Assembly: GCA_017462505.1 (NCBI GenBank)
Contig: JAFTQY010000052.1
Coordinates: forward strand, 1-8,301
Source of the DNA: Clostridia bacterium
GTDB taxonomy: Bacteria > Bacillota_A > Clostridia > Christensenellales > Borkfalkiaceae
Length of the DNA stretch: 8,301 nucleotides
Reading direction: 5' to 3'
The notes beneath the pieces are model-generated. The model was not told the origin of the DNA. It was given only the letters and a program-made list of their open reading frames with translations, and did no database searches. A program made the position numbers and the translations under genes. Positions 1-4,502 of this stretch are shown here, piece after piece. Position 1 is the first letter of the stretch. Each line of letters starts with the position of its first letter.

Positions 1-495
1 CTTACGGACAATATCAACCGTACGGCGGGGGATGTGCGCGCGATCCTCGGTAAACACGGCGGTCAGCTCGGTCAAAATGGTTGCGTATCCTACAACTTCG
101 ACAACAAGGGCTATATCGTGGTGGAAAGAACGGTAGAGCTTGACGAAGATACGATCACGGAAATCGCTTTGGAGGCAGGCGCGGACGACGTAGTGGTCAG
201 CGACGACGTTTACGAAATCTTCACCGATCCCGACGCGTTCTCCGACGTTCGTAAATTCTTGGAAGAAAAGAACGCGGAAATGATGGCGGCTGCACCCAAG
301 ACCAGAAGAAACGAAGAGGAAGAACCCAAAATCCGTTTCGTACAGGCAGAGGTTGCGATGATCCCGCAAAACAAGATCACCTTGCCCGACGACAAAGTGG
401 CTACGTTTGAAAAGATGATCGACGCGCTTGAAGAGCACGACGACGTACAGAACGTATATCATAACGTGGATCTTCCCTACGACGACGAAGAATAA
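1..495 (+). CDS. yebC: YebC/PmpR-family transcriptional/translation-associated regulator, 3' part
   Basis: Open from base 1 in frame 1, so the start lies upstream of the window; 164 residues are visible. The first residues (TDNINRTAGDVRAILGKHGG) match the conserved YebC stretch that reads TDN-NRT--EVR---KHGG-LG in relatives. 'NGCVSYNFDNKGYIVVE' and the C-terminal 'DALEEHDDVQNVYHNVDLP' are also typical of the family. YebC-type proteins are cytosolic, three-domain proteins of about 240-250 residues, so roughly 75-85 N-terminal residues are missing. Members are annotated as DNA-binding regulators, and some have been linked to translation of proline-rich stretches. The role here cannot be told from the sequence. 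The acidic tail ends at three consecutive in-frame TAA codons (493-501). No strong terminator follows directly; the nearest is at 727-762. Confidence 0.95.
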   Translation, partial: LTDNINRTAGDVRAILGKHGGQLGQNGCVSYNFDNKGYIVVERTVELDEDTITEIALEAGADDVVVSDDVYEIFTDPDAFSDVRKFLEEKNAEMMAAAPKTRRNEEEEPKIRFVQAEVAMIPQNKITLPDDKVATFEKMIDALEEHDDVQNVYHNVDLPYDDEE

Positions 496-541
496 TAATA
501 AAACGACGTATAAGGGCGCATCTTCATCACAAAAACGGAAC

Positions 542-584
542 TTGCCCTCGGGCACGTACGGCTCAGTACGCTCCCGTCGGGCAA
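542..584. repeat. Long imperfect palindrome (REP-like hairpin)
   Basis: TTGCCC (542-547) pairs with GGGCAA (579-584), CGGG (549-552) with CCCG (573-576), and CGTAC (555-559) with GTACG (566-570), leaving the loop GGCTCA. That gives 15 base pairs in one nested hairpin with small internal loops. It is followed by a smaller palindrome, AAAAC-CCGT-GTTTT (583-596). There is no T-tract on either side, so it does not look like an intrinsic terminator. It lies in a non-coding gap and is best read as a repetitive extragenic palindrome or the remnant of a small non-autonomous element. Copy number cannot be judged from this window. Confidence 0.5.
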
Positions 585-661
585 AACCCGTGTTTTGCGC
601 GAATCTGCAACCCTTCTCCGCCGTTTTCGTGTATACCGTTTTGCGGTGAGAACTTACTCGC

Positions 662-702
662 CGTCATTGCGAACGTAGCGTAAGCGTAGTGCGGCAATCT
701 CG
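662..702. repeat. REP-like element of the CGTCATTGCGA...GGCAATCTCG type
   Basis: The stretch begins CGTCATTGCGA and ends GGCAATCTCG, with ATTGC (666-670) and GCAAT (694-698) as inverted ends. Between them is a GC-rich core carrying short repeats of GCGTA. I recall very similar intergenic repeats (GTCATTGCGAG...GCAATCTC) in many unrelated bacterial genomes. It sits about 75 bases after the larger palindrome at 542-584, and the two may be parts of one composite repeat. No coding potential is visible. This identification rests on recognising the motif, not on a search. Confidence 0.55.
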
Positions 703-726
703 TTAAAACCATTCACAAAACAAACA

Positions 727-762
727 AAAACACCCTCAACCGAACACGGTAGGGGGTGTTTT
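727..762. terminator. Bidirectional intrinsic terminator between yebC and the TSCPD gene
   Basis: AAAACACCC (727-735) pairs with GGGTGTTTT (754-762). The helix continues through T736-G753 and C737-G752, an A-A mismatch, and ACCG (739-742) with CGGT (747-750), closing on the loop AACA. On the + strand the stem ends in TTTT; on the - strand it is followed by a T-rich run (TTTTTGTTTGTTTTG). It therefore suits both the rightward yebC transcript and the leftward DUF4364/TSCPD transcript. Confidence 0.85.
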
Positions 763-811
763 CCTATTTGTATACAAAATCTAACCTATGAAAAAAGCAA
801 GAAACGGAGCG

Positions 812-1069
812 TTATTCCGCCGACTGCGCCGCCTTCCATTCGCCGATCGCTTTGGAAAGCTGATCGGGGCAGGAGGTATTGTTTCTGCAACGGATACCCG
901 CCAGTAACGTTTCCACCTCGTCAACGTTTTTCCCTTCTACAAGCTTTGCAATGCCTTGCAAGTTGCCGCCGCAACCGCCGATAAAACGGACGTTGTGCAT
1001 TTTGTTCTCTCCGTCAACGTCAAACAAAATCTGTCTGGAACACGTGCCTTTGGTCGAATACGTAAACAT
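812..1069 (-). CDS. TSCPD-domain protein (TIGR03905-like), function unknown
   Basis: An 85-residue cytosolic protein. It carries 'GGCGGNLQGI' (residues 31-40) and 'GIRCRNNTSCPDQL' (58-71), which contains the TSCPD motif that names the family. Cysteines are at 10, 33, 61 and 67. The TSCPD domain also occurs at the C-terminus of B12-dependent ribonucleotide reductases; small stand-alone proteins of about 80 residues are common in Clostridia and have no firm function. The frame is open upstream to an ATG at 1099, but the start at 1069 is preferred: AGGAAGG lies 8 bases before it, and MFTYSTKGTCS is the usual family N-terminus. The gene lies 89 bases downstream of the DUF4364 gene on the same strand and probably shares its transcript. 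The four cysteines suggest metal binding or redox chemistry, which is inference only. Confidence 0.88.
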   Translation of the reverse strand: MFTYSTKGTCSRQILFDVDGENKMHNVRFIGGCGGNLQGIAKLVEGKNVDEVETLLAGIRCRNNTSCPDQLSKAIGEWKAAQSAE

Positions 1070-1102
1070 AAAAAATACCTTCCTTGTAAATAGTGTCAAT
1101 AT

Positions 1103-1130
1103 GCGCGCACAAACCGATGGTTTAACGCGC
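1103..1130 (-). other. Intercistronic stem-loop between DUF4364 and TSCPD genes
   Basis: GCGCG (1103-1107) pairs with CGCGC (1126-1130), and AAACC (1111-1115) with GGTTT (1119-1123), around the loop GAT and a small internal loop. In the direction of transcription it is not followed by a T-tract, so it is unlikely to terminate. It could protect or separate the two parts of the message, or be a binding site. No clear promoter for the TSCPD gene is visible; a TTGACA at 1100-1095 on the - strand has no suitable -10 before the start codon. Confidence 0.4.
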
Positions 1131-1158
1131 CAAAAACGAAAACGGTGGGGGACGTGTC

Positions 1159-1686
1159 TTAATCAACCAACGTTTCGTAGATTGCCGAATACAGTTCGGA
1201 CGCCTTACTTTCCCAGCTTTTATAGATATTTTGCGCCGTCTTTTTGTCGGGAATAACAAACTTTAATTCCAGCATCGGCTGCACGGGCGCGATAATTTTC
1301 AAAAATACGGTATACGACCCGTCCACGTTTTGGAAATAATCGGCTTTACATTCCTGACGGTTTCTCAATTTCCCGCTGTTGTTTTTAATAAATGCGGAAA
1401 TCTCGTCACGGATACTCTTAGGGATCGTGATATAGAAATTTTTCAAACTTTCCCTGCCGTCGCTGGTGATGGTATACAGCGCCTCTTCCTCGGGGGAGGA
1501 AATGCGGCACAAAAACCCGTCGTCAAGGAGCTTTGGCAACAATTCCATGCAGTCCATATAATTGAGCCAAGTATTGCCCGCCGTGCACATTTCAACAACC
1601 GTGCGTTCGGAAAGCGCGCTTTCCATTTTATCGAAAACGTAAAGCACGATCAATTTATTGACGGACATTTCCCCTTGGATCTGCAT
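1159..1686 (-). CDS. DUF4364 family protein (winged-helix-like)
   Basis: A 175-residue soluble protein recognised as DUF4364, a Clostridia-associated family with a winged-helix N-terminal part related in fold to PadR-type regulators. Residues about 8-85 give the helical/winged-helix part ('KLIVLYVFDKM...LSERTVVEMC...YMDCMELLPKLLDDGFL...YTITSDGRESL'). Residues about 110-175 form a strand-rich C-terminal part ('CKADYFQNVDGSYTVFLKIIAP...LELKFVIPDKKTAQNIYKSWESKASELYSAIYETL'). The start at 1686 is supported by AGGAG 9 bases upstream; Met7 is an alternative without its own Shine-Dalgarno. It is first in a leftward unit with the TSCPD gene and divergent from the Nudix gene. A regulatory role is inferred from the fold; no target is known. 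Confidence 0.85.
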   Translation of the reverse strand: MQIQGEMSVNKLIVLYVFDKMESALSERTVVEMCTAGNTWLNYMDCMELLPKLLDDGFLCRISSPEEEALYTITSDGRESLKNFYITIPKSIRDEISAFIKNNSGKLRNRQECKADYFQNVDGSYTVFLKIIAPVQPMLELKFVIPDKKTAQNIYKSWESKASELYSAIYETLVD

Positions 1687-1729
1687 TTGTAAAAACTCCT
1701 TTTTGCGAAAGCGTACGAAACGTTACTGT

Positions 1730-1759
1730 ATTATAACTGAAAAAAGAAAAAAAATCAAG
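1730..1759 (-). promoter_or_regulatory. Sigma-A-type promoter for the DUF4364-TSCPD unit
   Basis: Reading leftward, -35 TTGATT (1759-1754) and a perfect -10 TATAAT (1735-1730) are separated by 18 bases. The start codon follows 44 bases after the -10 box, with a clear Shine-Dalgarno between. Confidence 0.7.
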
Positions 1760-1778
1760 ACGTTTTGCGAAAAAATCT

Positions 1779-1806
1779 TGGATATTTTCGTTTTTTGTGC
1801 TATAAT
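1779..1806 (+). promoter_or_regulatory. Extended -10 sigma-A promoter for the Nudix gene
   Basis: -35 TTGGAT (1779-1784), 16-base spacer, -10 TATAAT (1801-1806) preceded by TGC (extended -10). It is divergent from the DUF4364 promoter. The two -35 regions lie about 20 bases apart and carry near-inverted copies of ATCAAGA/TCTTGGAT (1755-1761 and 1777-1784). Confidence 0.75.
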
Positions 1807-1852
1807 GATAATATATTGATAAAATCTTGGTGAAAATGCCAAAGGAGCTTTT

Positions 1853-2383
1853 ATGGATTATATTGAAAAAACCCTGAAAAAAAATTACGTGTTTCGGGGC
1901 AAAATTTTAACTGTCCGTTGCGACGACGCGTTACTTCCCGACGGCAAGCCTTGCACGCGTGAAATTATCGAACACAGCGGCGGCGCGTGCGTGCTGTACG
2001 TCGAAGACGACAAAATTTTACTCGTGCGGCAATACCGCTATCCCTACGGCGAAAGTATTTACGAGATCCCTGCGGGCAAGCTCGATAAAGGGGAAGAGCC
2101 CATCGTGGCGGCGGCGCGCGAGCTGGAAGAAGAGGCGGGGATAAAGGCGGAAAAATTCGAGTTGCTCTATATCGACTACCCCAGCCCCGGCTATACGGAC
2201 GAAAAAATTTATATCTACCGCGCGTACGACGGTCAAAAGACCAAGGCGCATTTGGACGACGGCGAATTTTTGGACGTAGAATATATCCCCGCCGCGCGCG
2301 TGTGGGAAATGCTGAAAAACGGCGAGATACGCGACGGCAAAACGATCATTGCCCTGCAAGCCTATTTCTTGTCTGAAAAATAA
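1853..2383 (+). CDS. nudF: Nudix hydrolase, ADP-ribose pyrophosphatase type
   Basis: A 176-residue cytosolic enzyme expected to cleave ADP-ribose to AMP and ribose 5-phosphate with Mg2+. The complete Nudix box (G-x5-E-x7-REL-x-EE-x-G-I) spans residues 75-97, with G75, E81, R89, E90, E93, E94 and G96 in place. The preceding 'IYEIPAGKL' and the following 'YPSPGYTDE' (109-117), with Pro112 sixteen residues after the end of the box glycine, are characteristic of the ADP-ribose pyrophosphatase subgroup. Overall layout and length match Bacillus NudF. The start is fixed by AAAGGAG (1841-1847) five bases upstream. The gene is monocistronic, with its own promoter (1779-1806) and terminator (2402-2431). 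Other nucleoside diphosphate-sugar substrates are possible. Confidence 0.92.
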   Translation: MDYIEKTLKKNYVFRGKILTVRCDDALLPDGKPCTREIIEHSGGACVLYVEDDKILLVRQYRYPYGESIYEIPAGKLDKGEEPIVAAARELEEEAGIKAEKFELLYIDYPSPGYTDEKIYIYRAYDGQKTKAHLDDGEFLDVEYIPAARVWEMLKNGEIRDGKTIIALQAYFLSEK

Positions 2384-2401
2384 ATGTCAAAAAACAAAAA
2401 A

Positions 2402-2431
2402 GCGGAGTCGGGGTTACCGGCTCCGCCTTTT
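2402..2431. terminator. Bidirectional terminator between Nudix gene and small convergent gene
   Basis: GCGGAG (2402-2407) pairs with CTCCGC (2421-2426), and TCGG (2408-2411) with CCGG (2417-2420), giving 10 bp around the loop GGTTA. It is followed by CTTTT on the + strand and preceded by an A-rich run that becomes a T-tract on the - strand. It ends the Nudix message and can also end the minus-strand small gene. Confidence 0.9.
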
Positions 2432-2466
2432 CGTGGAGTAAAAATAAGGAGATAAAGAAGAAAAAA

Positions 2467-2688
2467 TCAATAGCCGTTATTGCAGCCGCAGTTACACGAG
2501 CAGTTGCAGGACGGGGTGAGGAGTGACGCCAACGTTCCGTTTCTGTACAGACAGAAAAGGAGCGCGATGATCACGGGCAAGCCACAGCCGCTTAAAACGT
2601 TCGAGCAGAACACACCGTTCTTCGAGCCGAGCACGAGCAGAGCGATAAGAATCCAAAGGGTAACGTTACCCTGATTGCAACAAGTCAT
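2467..2688 (-). CDS. Small Cys-rich membrane protein, unknown
   Basis: A 73-residue product that I do not recognise. It begins MTCCNQGN and has a hydrophobic stretch at about 10-21 (LWILIALLVLGS) and a second at about 36-48 (GLPVIIALLFCLY). It ends in a tail with five alternating cysteines, CNCSCNCGCNNGY (61-73). Ten of its 73 residues are Cys. The gene is likely real: AGGAGG lies 7 bases before the ATG, the stop is followed by a good terminator, and the composition is not that of a chance ORF. Two membrane passes with an exposed Cys tail, or a spore/cell-surface peptide cross-linked by disulfides or binding metal, are possible. It is preceded on its own strand by a leader of unknown length and stands alone between two + strand transcription units. 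Confidence 0.72.
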   Translation of the reverse strand: MTCCNQGNVTLWILIALLVLGSKNGVFCSNVLSGCGLPVIIALLFCLYRNGTLASLLTPSCNCSCNCGCNNGY

Positions 2689-2727
2689 AATAAACCTCCT
2701 GTGTTAGCCGCAGGGGAATATGTACTA

Positions 2728-2741
2728 CCGCCAAGCGGCGG
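2728..2741 (-). other. Short GC hairpin upstream of the small Cys-rich gene
   Basis: CCGCC (2728-2732) and GGCGG (2737-2741) form a 5-bp stem about 40 bases upstream of the start codon of the leftward gene, inside its probable 5' leader. No convincing sigma-A promoter could be set for this gene; A/T-rich boxes at 2759-2787 are candidates with poor spacing. The rest of 2689-2861 holds only A/T-rich sequence, including A6-GCGG-T6 (2801-2816). Confidence 0.3.
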
Positions 2742-2861
2742 AAAACCTACGGCGACGTGTTTCTATTACATAATATTCTTTTTTCAAGGGCGGTTGTGTT
2801 AAAAAAGCGGTTTTTTCCAAGATTTTTTTGATAGGATTATTCAATTTTTCCCTTTATTTCC

Positions 2862-2890
2862 TTGCTTAAATGAAAAAAATGCGCTATAAT
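2862..2890 (+). promoter_or_regulatory. Sigma-A promoter for the ECF S component-coaX operon
   Basis: -35 TTGCTT (2862-2867), 17-base spacer, perfect -10 TATAAT (2885-2890). Transcription would begin near 2896-2898, right at the first base of the folded leader, leaving a 5' UTR of about 105 bases before the start codon at 3002. Confidence 0.78.
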
Positions 2891-2896
2891 AAAAGC

Positions 2897-2972
2897 ATAC
2901 TCGCGGAGAATACGCTTTTTGAGGCGGTTCTACCAAAAAACGGGTAAATATTTATTTTTTTGCTACGGGTAT
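2897..2972 (+). promoter_or_regulatory. Candidate pan-type RNA / riboswitch-like leader
   Basis: A hairpin spans 2905-2934. GG pairs with CC, A2932 is bulged, AGAAU (2907-2911) pairs with GUUCU (2927-2931), A2912 is bulged, and CGC (2913-2915) pairs with GCG (2924-2926) around an 8-base loop. Two bulged adenosines on opposite strands around a short helix are what I remember as the hallmark of the pan RNA motif, found upstream of pantothenate synthesis genes. The flanking AUACUCG (2897-2903) can pair with CGGGUA at 2941-2946 or with CGGGUAU at 2966-2972; a U-rich tract (2949-2961) lies between the two partners. The genes downstream are an ECF S component and pantothenate kinase, which suits control by pantothenate or a derivative. 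The pairing is read from the sequence; the family name is from memory and unverified. Confidence 0.55.
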
Positions 2973-2996
2973 CGCGGAGGCGAACTCGATAGGAGG
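2971..2996 (+). promoter_or_regulatory. Stem-loop abutting the Shine-Dalgarno of the S component gene
   Basis: UAUCG (2970-2974 region) can pair with CGAUA (2987-2991), with an inner GAG/CUC, directly before the strong ribosome binding site AGGAGG (2991-2996), which lies 5 bases from the ATG at 3002. This helix uses bases that also take part in the long-range pairing of 2966-2972 with 2897-2903, so the two folds exclude each other. Confidence 0.35.
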
Positions 2997-3001
2997 TTTT
3001 T

Positions 3002-3604
3002 ATGGAAAAGCGGAAGTATTTTTCCGCGAAACGCGTTACGGGGCTGGCGGTATTGCTCGCGCTCGTGATCGTTTTGCAATGGTTCGGCAGCTATTTCAAA
3101 ATAGGTGCAACGTCGCTGAGCTTCGTGCTTGTGCCCATTGTTTTGGCAGGGGTGCTCTACGGTGCGATCGCGGGCGGCATTATGGGTCTGGCGTTTGGCG
3201 CGGTGGTGCTGGTGCAGGCGTTGACGGGCGTAGACGGATTTACCCTGATCTTGATAGAAGATCATCCCGTTTGGACGGTACTGCTTTGCGTGGTAAAGGG
3301 CACGGCGGCGGGCGTCGTTTCGGGCTTGCTCTATAAATGGATAGCAAAGAAAAACAGCTACGTAGGCGTGTTGGTCGCCGCGGCGGCTGCGCCTATCGTC
3401 AATACGGGGCTCTTTATTTTGGGTTCGCTGTGTTTTTTACAGGACACGCTCAAAGCGAACTTTGTCGCGGGCGGACAGACGGTGATCTACTTTTTGGTGA
3501 TCGTTTGCGCAGGGATCAATTTCTTGGTGGAATTTGCCATCAATCTCGTACTTGCGCCGTCTATCCATACGGTTTGCCGCGTCGTCGGTAAACGGACGAA
3601 ATAA
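3002..3604 (+). CDS. ECF transporter S component, probable pantothenate (or related vitamin) uptake
   Basis: A 200-residue integral membrane protein with about six hydrophobic segments (roughly 12-31, 38-53, 55-73, 90-113, 119-144, 160-187) and positively charged ends. This is the size and shape of energy-coupling-factor S components, the substrate-binding subunits that work with EcfT and the EcfA/A' ATPases. The stretch 'FVLVPIVLAGVLYGAIAGGIMGLAFG' region (about 41-66) is typical. Small residues in segment 1 (A16, A20) could serve contact with EcfT. No EcfA or EcfT gene is in the window, so it likely uses a shared module encoded elsewhere (group II). coaX follows after 11 bases, and the leader carries a pan-like hairpin. 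Pantothenate is therefore the best-supported substrate, by inference from context only. Confidence 0.85.
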   Translation: MEKRKYFSAKRVTGLAVLLALVIVLQWFGSYFKIGATSLSFVLVPIVLAGVLYGAIAGGIMGLAFGAVVLVQALTGVDGFTLILIEDHPVWTVLLCVVKGTAAGVVSGLLYKWIAKKNSYVGVLVAAAAAPIVNTGLFILGSLCFLQDTLKANFVAGGQTVIYFLVIVCAGINFLVEFAINLVLAPSIHTVCRVVGKRTK

Positions 3605-3615
3605 AAGGAAAAATT

Positions 3616-4398
3616 ATGATTATTTGTATAGATATCGGCAATACGAATATTAAATACGCGATCTATGACGGGGACGAACTGAAAGTTTCTTCCCGTGTGG
3701 CGACCGATTTCAAAAAGACTTCGGACGAATACGGCGCACAACTGACGGGCATGCTCGCGGCGCGCGGCGTAAACGTGGAGGATATCGACGGGGGTATCGT
3801 TTCTTCCGTCGTTCCGTCTTTGGATTATACGATCGATAAAATGTGTCAGCTGTATTTGCAGATCGCGCCCTTGCATATCGCGCCCGGCTTAAAATCGGGC
3901 TTGAATATCCGTTGCGACGACGCACGCGAAGTGGGTGCGGACCGTATCGTCAACTGCGTTTCGGCGATCGTCGGCTACGGCGAGGGAACGCCCATGATCG
4001 TGGTGGATTTCGGCACGGCGACCACCTTTAATATCATCAGCGAAAACAACGAATTTATCGGCGGCGTAATCGCGCCCGGGATTAAGGGCTCGCTCGATTC
4101 GCTCGTCAACGGTACGGCGAAATTGCCGCGCGTAGAAATCGAAGCCCCCAAGAGCATTATCGCCAAAAACACGGTGACCAACATGCAGGCGGGTATCGTG
4201 TTCGGCTTTGCGGGGCTTGTCGAATATATCGTAAAGCGTATAAAAAAGGAGCTCAAAGCCCCCAAGGTCAAGACGATCGCAACGGGCGGTTTCTCTACGA
4301 TCATCGCCAAAGAGATCGAGGGGATCGACGTAGTGGACAAGTTGCTCACGTTAAAGGGCTTGAAATATTTGTACGATTTAAACACCGTCAAGGCGTAA
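3616..4398 (+). CDS. coaX: Type III pantothenate kinase
   Basis: A 260-residue cytosolic kinase of the ASKHA fold that phosphorylates pantothenate, the first step of CoA synthesis. Family motifs are all present: N-terminal phosphate loop DIGNTN (6-11), GADR (107-110) with the catalytic aspartate D109, DFGTATTF (131-138), and GGVIAPG (149-155). Length is normal for CoaX. Type III enzymes typically need a monovalent cation and are not inhibited by CoA, so control at the level of gene expression would make sense. The start at 3616 has AAAGGA at 3605-3610, 5 bases upstream. The gene lies 11 bases after the S component gene and is clearly co-transcribed with it. Confidence 0.97.
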   Translation: MIICIDIGNTNIKYAIYDGDELKVSSRVATDFKKTSDEYGAQLTGMLAARGVNVEDIDGGIVSSVVPSLDYTIDKMCQLYLQIAPLHIAPGLKSGLNIRCDDAREVGADRIVNCVSAIVGYGEGTPMIVVDFGTATTFNIISENNEFIGGVIAPGIKGSLDSLVNGTAKLPRVEIEAPKSIIAKNTVTNMQAGIVFGFAGLVEYIVKRIKKELKAPKVKTIATGGFSTIIAKEIEGIDVVDKLLTLKGLKYLYDLNTVKA

Positions 4399-4419
4399 CC
4401 CTAAAAAGGGCGGGGGACG

Positions 4420-4450
4420 GTACGCGACGAACGGCTTTTTTCGTCCGTAC
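4420..4450 (+). other. Stem-loop between coaX and hom
   Basis: GTACG (4420-4424) pairs with CGTAC (4446-4450), G4426 with C4445, and ACGAA (4427-4431) with TTCGT (4440-4444), around the loop CGGCTTTT. This gives 11 bp with one bulge. It is followed by AAACGGC, not a T-tract, so it is at best a weak terminator. It may mark the end of the pantothenate transcript or be a processing or regulatory element ahead of hom. No sigma-A promoter is evident between here and hom. Confidence 0.45.
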
Positions 4451-4502
4451 AAACGGCAATACACAAAAAAGGAAAAATGTCAAACGGCAGGAGGTTTAGG
4501 AT

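Noticed and set aside
428..649. 73-codon open frame overlapping the end of yebC
   Set aside because: It runs out of frame through the yebC end and into the REP-like block, and its start has no Shine-Dalgarno.
1095..1100. TTGACA as the -35 of a separate promoter for the TSCPD gene
   Set aside because: A -10 at normal spacing would overlap the bases directly before the start codon and does not match the consensus. Shared transcription with DUF4364 is more likely.
2441..2466. AAGGAGATAAAG as a ribosome binding site for a + strand gene
   Set aside because: No open frame of useful length follows it. The region is the 3' side of the convergent minus-strand gene.
2480..2674. 64-codon frame on the + strand opposite the small Cys-rich gene
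   Set aside because: The minus-strand frame has a perfect ribosome binding site and terminator; the + frame has neither and no recognisable features.
2897..2972. Purine-riboswitch resemblance of the leader (GGTTCTACC, GGGTAAAT and GCTACGGG in the expected order)
   Set aside because: The kissing-loop sequences and three-way junction do not form: the GGTTCTACC strand is paired in a stronger hairpin, the P3 stem is missing, and the downstream genes have nothing to do with purines.
4399..4502. T-box or other amino-acid leader ahead of hom
   Set aside because: The gap is only 104 bases and lacks the conserved T-box sequence and an antiterminator/terminator pair.
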